Source: Dichotomicrobium sp046543175
Lineage (GTDB): Bacteria; Pseudomonadota; Alphaproteobacteria; Rhizobiales; Rhodomicrobiaceae
Assembly (NCBI GenBank): GCA_046543175.1
Contig: JBKGZY010000100.1
Span: 1 to 9,705, forward strand
Reading direction: 5' to 3'
Length of the DNA stretch: 9,705 nt
Positions 6,572 to 9,705 of this stretch are shown here, piece after piece. The notes beneath the pieces were generated by a model that was not told the origin of the DNA, did not search any database, and saw only the letters and a list, made by a program, of their open reading frames with translations. Position numbers and translations under genes: made by a program. How positions within the stretch are numbered: the stretch's first letter is position 1; each line of letters starts with the position of its first letter.

Positions 6572-6588
6572 TTGGCATGCCGGTTGCT
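6572..6588 (+). promoter_or_regulatory. Sigma-54 (RpoN, -24/-12) promoter of the TRAP operon
   Basis: TTGGCATG-CCGG-TTGCT matches the sigma-54 consensus YTGGCACG-N4-TTGCW at all but one base (T for C within the -24 element). The invariant GG (6574-6575) and GC (6586-6587) have the required 12-base register. Transcription would start near 6599, giving a 28-base leader that still contains the Shine-Dalgarno AAGGAG (6613-6618). I see no better sigma-70 promoter in the preceding 200 bases. Such promoters need an AAA+ enhancer-binding activator, which this window does not encode. Confidence 0.62.
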
Positions 6589-6626
6589 CCGCGTGGAGCA
6601 TTCCACCAGCCAAAGGAGCAGTCCTC

Positions 6627-7712
6627 ATGAAACGTCGGGATTTTCTCAAGACAGCGGGCGTCGCCTCGGCCGCAGGCGCGACGCTGGCCGCCCCGTCCAT
6701 CGCGCGGGCGCAGGAGACCTTCACCCTCAAGATGACGAACGCCTACCCGCCGGGCGCGCCGTTCTACACCGTCGGCCCCGGCAGCCCGACCGATTTCTGC
6801 AAGAAGGTGGAAGCGATGTCGTCCGGCCGGCTCAGGATCCAGCATTATGCCGCCGGCGAACTGATCCCGGCGCTGGAAGGCTTCGACGCCGTGCAGGCGG
6901 GTACGGTCGAGATGAACGCGGCCAACGCCTATTTCTGGGCCGGCAAGCTGTTCGCCGCGCAATATTTCACGACGGTGCCGTTCGGCCTGAACTTCCAGGG
7001 CGTCAATGCCTGGCTCTATCACGCCGGCGGGCTGGAGCTTTGGCAGGAGCTTTACAAGCCGCTTGGCCTGATCGCCTTCCCGATGGGCAATACCGGCGTC
7101 CAGATGACCGGCTGGTTCCGCGAACCGATCGAGTCCATTGAGGATTTCGATGGCCTGAAAATGCGCATTCCCGGCCTTGCCGGGCAGGTCTACGAGGAGC
7201 TGGGCGTGGACGTGAAGCTGCTGCCCGGCGGCGAAATCTTCCCGGCGCTGGAGCGCGGCGTGATCGACGCGGCTGAATTCGTCGGGCCGTTCCAGGACCG
7301 CCGACTCGGCCTGCATAACGCGGCGAAATACTACTACACCACCGGCTGGCACGAACCGTCGAACGTCACGGAGCTTCTCATCAACCTGCAAACCTGGGAA
7401 TCGCTGCCCGCCGATTTGCAGGAGATCGTCAAAGCGGCTGCGGCGGCCTGCAATATCGAGAGCCATGCCTGGTCGGAAGCCAACAACGCCGATGCGCTCG
7501 ACGATCTGGTCAAGAACCACGGCGTAAAGGCGAATGTCTTGCCCGCCGAAATCGTCAGCAGGATGCGCGAGATTACGTTCGACGTGCTGGAAGCCAAGGC
7601 AGCCGAGGATCCGCAAACCAGAAAGGTCCATGACGCGTTCATGGCCTTCCGCGACAAGCATCGCGCCTGGGCGGCGATCAGCGAAAAGCCCTACCACGAA
7701 TTTTTGAGCTGA
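6627..7712 (+). CDS. TRAP transporter periplasmic substrate-binding protein (DctP family, TakP-like)
   Basis: This 361-residue protein captures a carboxylate in the periplasm and delivers it to the DctQ-DctM permease. The N-terminus is a Tat signal: RRDFLK (R3, R4), a short hydrophobic stretch, and a probable cut after ARA (A28). The mature part follows the alpha-keto-acid (TakP) group, with SGRLRIQ..AGELIPALEGFDAV (66-89), FPMGNTGVQMTGWFR (151-165), LKMRIPG (177-183, with R180 the expected carboxylate-binding arginine) and GGEIFPALERGVIDAAEFVGP (201-221). Where TakP, from memory, has EWVGP, this protein has EFVGP (E217, F218). AAGGAG lies eight bases before the ATG. It is first in an apparent operon with dctQ and dctM, probably under the sigma-54 promoter at 6572-6588. 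A small organic acid such as a 2-oxo or hydroxy acid is the likely ligand class. The exact substrate is unknown. Confidence 0.93.
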   Translation: MKRRDFLKTAGVASAAGATLAAPSIARAQETFTLKMTNAYPPGAPFYTVGPGSPTDFCKKVEAMSSGRLRIQHYAAGELIPALEGFDAVQAGTVEMNAANAYFWAGKLFAAQYFTTVPFGLNFQGVNAWLYHAGGLELWQELYKPLGLIAFPMGNTGVQMTGWFREPIESIEDFDGLKMRIPGLAGQVYEELGVDVKLLPGGEIFPALERGVIDAAEFVGPFQDRRLGLHNAAKYYYTTGWHEPSNVTELLINLQTWESLPADLQEIVKAAAAACNIESHAWSEANNADALDDLVKNHGVKANVLPAEIVSRMREITFDVLEAKAAEDPQTRKVHDAFMAFRDKHRAWAAISEKPYHEFLS

Positions 7713-7737
7713 CAGGCGCGGATAGCGGCATCAACCC

Positions 7738-8286
7738 ATGAAACGGGTGTTTTCCGGCCTGATCGACCTGGCGGACCGGCTCGTCGGTCAGGCCGGCCGC
7801 ATGGCGGCGTGGCTCGGCCTGGCGATGGTGCTGCTCGTCGCGTTCGGCGTGCTCGCCCGGTACCTGTTCGCCTTCGGTTTCGTCTGGCTGCAGGAACTGG
7901 AGTGGCATCTGCTGGCGGTCACGGCGCTGATCGGCATGTCCTACACGCTGCATCGCGGCGACGAGGTGCGCGTCGACATCCTCTACGCGTACATGGGGCC
8001 GCGCATGAAGACGCTGGTACGGCTTCTGTCGGCGCTTCTGACGCTGGCCGTCGCGGTCATTATCGTCAAGCTTTCGCTGCCCTATGTCAGCCAGAGCCGG
8101 GCGATGGGCGAAGGCTCGCCCGATCCGGGCGGGCTGCCCCACCGCTTCGTGCTCAAGGGCTTCATTCCGCTGGGCTTCGCCCTCCTCGGGCTACAGGCGC
8201 TCGTGCAGATCCGCCGACTGATCGTCGAGCTTCGGGCGCTGTCGTCCCGTCAATCCCGGCCGCGAGGCGCCGAACATGGAGACTGA
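7738..8286 (+). CDS. TRAP transporter small permease (DctQ family)
   Basis: This 182-residue inner-membrane protein is the small subunit that pairs with DctM in Na+-driven TRAP uptake. Four hydrophobic segments are visible at about 22-44, 55-71, 93-115 and 136-158. Family features include WLQELEWHLLA (50-60) at the start of the second helix and HRGDEVRVDIL (72-82) in the following loop. SPDPGGLPHRFVLKGFIPLG (127-146) before the last helix is typical of the keto-acid TRAP group. It begins 25 bases after the binding-protein stop, has only a weak ribosome-binding site, and overlaps dctM by 11 bases. Translation is therefore probably coupled to its neighbours. The charged tail is cytoplasmic by inference. 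Confidence 0.92.
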   Translation: MKRVFSGLIDLADRLVGQAGRMAAWLGLAMVLLVAFGVLARYLFAFGFVWLQELEWHLLAVTALIGMSYTLHRGDEVRVDILYAYMGPRMKTLVRLLSALLTLAVAVIIVKLSLPYVSQSRAMGEGSPDPGGLPHRFVLKGFIPLGFALLGLQALVQIRRLIVELRALSSRQSRPRGAEHGD

Positions 8287-9598
8287 ACTCCTGGCGATCC
8301 TGATGATCGGCGGCTTCTTCGTGCTGCTCGTCATCGGCGTGCCGGTCGCCATCAGCCTTGCCGTCGCGGGCTTCGTGTTCGGCTATCTCGGGTTCGGCGC
8401 GACTCTGTTCAACCTCGTGCCCGCCCGTATTTTCGGGGTCGTGACGAACTACACGCTGCTGGCGCTGCCGCTGTTCATCTTCATGGGGGTCATGCTGGAG
8501 AAATCCCGCCTGGCCGAAGACCTGCTGAACGTGATCGGGCTTGCCATGGGCGGACTGCGCGGCGGCATGGCGCTGGCGATCGTGGTGGTCGGCGTGCTGA
8601 TGGGCGCGTCCTCCGGCATCGTCGGCGCCACGGTCGTGACCGCGGGGCTGATCGCGCTGCGCCCGCTGATCGAGCGCGGCTACGATCACGGCGTCGCCTG
8701 CGGCGTGATATGCGGCTCCGGCACGCTGGGGCAGATCATCCCGCCGAGCCTCGTGCTGATCCTGCTGGCGGACATACTCGGCGAGCCGGTCGGCACGCTG
8801 TTCGCCGCCGCGCTTATTCCCGGCCTAATTCTCGCGGGCTTGTTCTTCGTCTATCTCGTCTTGCTGGGCTTGTTCGTGCCTAACGCCGTGCCCGCGGTTC
8901 CGCGCGCCGAGCGCGACCAGGTCAACACGGTCCGTCTCCTCCAGCGGATCGTTCTGGTCGTCATGCCGCCGCTGGGGCTTGTCGGGCTGGTGCTCGGCTC
9001 GATCATTGCCGGCGTGGCCGCGCCAACCGAAGCCGCCTCGATGGGCGCGCTCGGCAGTATCCTGCTGGCCGCGGTGTCGGGACGGCTGTCCATGAGCGTT
9101 CTCACCGACGTCGCCCGCTCCAGCCTGGCCACCAGCGCGATGTGCTTCTTCATCCTGATATGCGCACAGCCCTTTGCCCTGGCATTTCGCGGGCTTGGCG
9201 GGGAGCATCTGGTTCAGGACGCCTTCGCGGTGGTACCCGGCGGGCTGGACGGTCAACTCGTGCTGCTCATGCTGATTCTGTTCGTGCTGGGCTTCTTTCT
9301 TGAGTGGATCGAGATCTCCTACATCGCGCTGCCGATGTTCCTGCCCGTCTTCGTCTCCAGTGGCGTGGACATGGCCTGGATCGCGATCCTCGTCGCCATG
9401 AACCTGCAAACCTCCTTCCTGACCCCGCCCTTCGGCTGGGCATTGTTCTTCCTGAAAGGCGTCGCGCCGCCGGAAATCACCACCCTGGCGATCTATCGCG
9501 GCGTTATTCCGTTCATCGCCATTCAACTCGTCGGCCTGGCTCTGGTCTTTCTCTTCCCCGGCCTGGCGACGTGGCTGCCGAATGCCATTGGATGGTAA
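8276..9598 (+). CDS. TRAP transporter large permease (DctM family)
   Basis: This 440-residue, very hydrophobic inner-membrane protein is the transport subunit, moving the substrate with Na+ in an elevator-type cycle. Roughly a dozen membrane segments are visible. DctM signatures are NYTLLALPLFIFMG (58-71), SGIVGATVVTAG (113-124), GSGTLGQIIPPS (147-158), GVAAPTEAASMG (246-257) and NLQTSFLTPPFGWALF (376-391). The first and second halves resemble each other at the IPPS and TPPF re-entrant loops, as expected for the inverted-repeat fold. The ATG lies eight bases after GAGG (8264-8267), within the end of dctQ, so coupled translation is likely. Length is normal for the single-domain form, with no fusion to the small subunit. 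Only 18 bases separate its stop from that of the convergent gamma-glutamyltransferase-like gene. Confidence 0.95.
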   Translation: METELLAILMIGGFFVLLVIGVPVAISLAVAGFVFGYLGFGATLFNLVPARIFGVVTNYTLLALPLFIFMGVMLEKSRLAEDLLNVIGLAMGGLRGGMALAIVVVGVLMGASSGIVGATVVTAGLIALRPLIERGYDHGVACGVICGSGTLGQIIPPSLVLILLADILGEPVGTLFAAALIPGLILAGLFFVYLVLLGLFVPNAVPAVPRAERDQVNTVRLLQRIVLVVMPPLGLVGLVLGSIIAGVAAPTEAASMGALGSILLAAVSGRLSMSVLTDVARSSLATSAMCFFILICAQPFALAFRGLGGEHLVQDAFAVVPGGLDGQLVLLMLILFVLGFFLEWIEISYIALPMFLPVFVSSGVDMAWIAILVAMNLQTSFLTPPFGWALFFLKGVAPPEITTLAIYRGVIPFIAIQLVGLALVFLFPGLATWLPNAIGW

Positions 9599-9616
9599 GC
9601 GGGATGGCGTCTTGTT

Positions 9617-9705
9617 TCAGAACGCAGCGACCACGCCGTCGCTGCGCGGGTCGCTCGCGCCTTCTGTGCTGCCGTCCGGGTGAAGGACGATCGCGCCGGC
9701 ATGGC
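9617..9705 (-). CDS. Gamma-glutamyltransferase-like protein, C-terminal end only
   Basis: The minus-strand frame ending in TGA at 9619-9617 gives 28 codons running in from the right edge. They read HAGAIVLHPDG, then STEGASDPRSDGVVAAF. The ending GASDPRSDG followed by a small residue-rich tail is characteristic of the gamma-glutamyltranspeptidase family, the Ntn-hydrolases that cleave gamma-glutamyl bonds in glutathione and related compounds. The catalytic threonine and signal region lie outside the window, so subtype (periplasmic Ggt or YwrD-like) and integrity cannot be judged. It converges with dctM. Confidence 0.75.
   Translation of the reverse strand, partial: HAGAIVLHPDGSTEGASDPRSDGVVAAF
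9623..9646. repeat. Perfect 9-bp inverted repeat between convergent genes
   Basis: CGCAGCGAC-CACGCC-GTCGCTGCG folds into a GC-rich hairpin with a 6-base loop, 25 bases after the dctM stop and inside the last codons of the gamma-glutamyltransferase-like gene. Neither strand has a T-run after the stem, so it is not a classic intrinsic terminator. It could protect the 3' end of the TRAP mRNA or help stop transcription from either side. Confidence 0.4.

Overview
The window looks like chromosomal DNA of a GC-rich Gram-negative bacterium, most likely an alphaproteobacterium. The support is the strong G/C bias at third codon positions, the folP-glmM pair, a -10 box ahead of folP that fits the alphaproteobacterial form GCTANAWC, and a three-gene TRAP transporter with a Tat-exported binding protein. 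No taxon is fixed by sequence search. I see no insertion sequence, CRISPR array, integrase or other mobile element.

Layout, left to right. The 5' part of a tRNA-Lys(CTT) gene on the minus strand runs off the left edge (1-41), followed by about 350 bases with no convincing gene. Next, on the plus strand, come a KefB/KefC-type CPA2 potassium/proton antiporter (395-2236), dihydropteroate synthase folP (TTG start, 2362-3447) and phosphoglucosamine mutase glmM (3607-4959). A LuxR-type (PAS-like plus C-terminal HTH) regulator lies on the minus strand (4989-6113), convergent with glmM. A regulatory region of about 510 bases (6114-6626) separates it from a divergent plus-strand TRAP operon: TakP-like binding protein (6627-7712), small permease DctQ (7738-8286) and large permease DctM (8276-9598). 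The last 89 bases carry the C-terminal end of a gamma-glutamyltransferase-like gene on the minus strand (9617-9705), convergent with dctM.

The left half is housekeeping: tRNA, potassium efflux and pH protection, folate synthesis, and amino-sugar supply for peptidoglycan and LPS. The right half is an accessory uptake module. Its binding protein resembles the alpha-keto-acid (TakP) group, so a small organic acid is the likely class of substrate, but the ligand cannot be read from sequence.

The most interesting part is the divergent intergenic region. It has a near-consensus sigma-54 (-24/-12) promoter 39 bases before the binding-protein ATG. About 91 bases upstream of the predicted start site sits an 8-bp inverted repeat with CGTGA repeats, where an enhancer-binding protein would be expected. 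A perfect 16-base palindrome (ATAAGTC-GG-GACTTAT) lies just upstream of the regulator's own putative promoter, and its half-site recurs nearer the middle. Part of the region is only about 41% GC by my count, far below its surroundings. The LuxR-type protein has no visible AAA+ domain, so if the sigma-54 promoter is real, a second activator must be encoded elsewhere. I do not see a wholly new system here. The unusual content is the regulatory architecture of this transporter.
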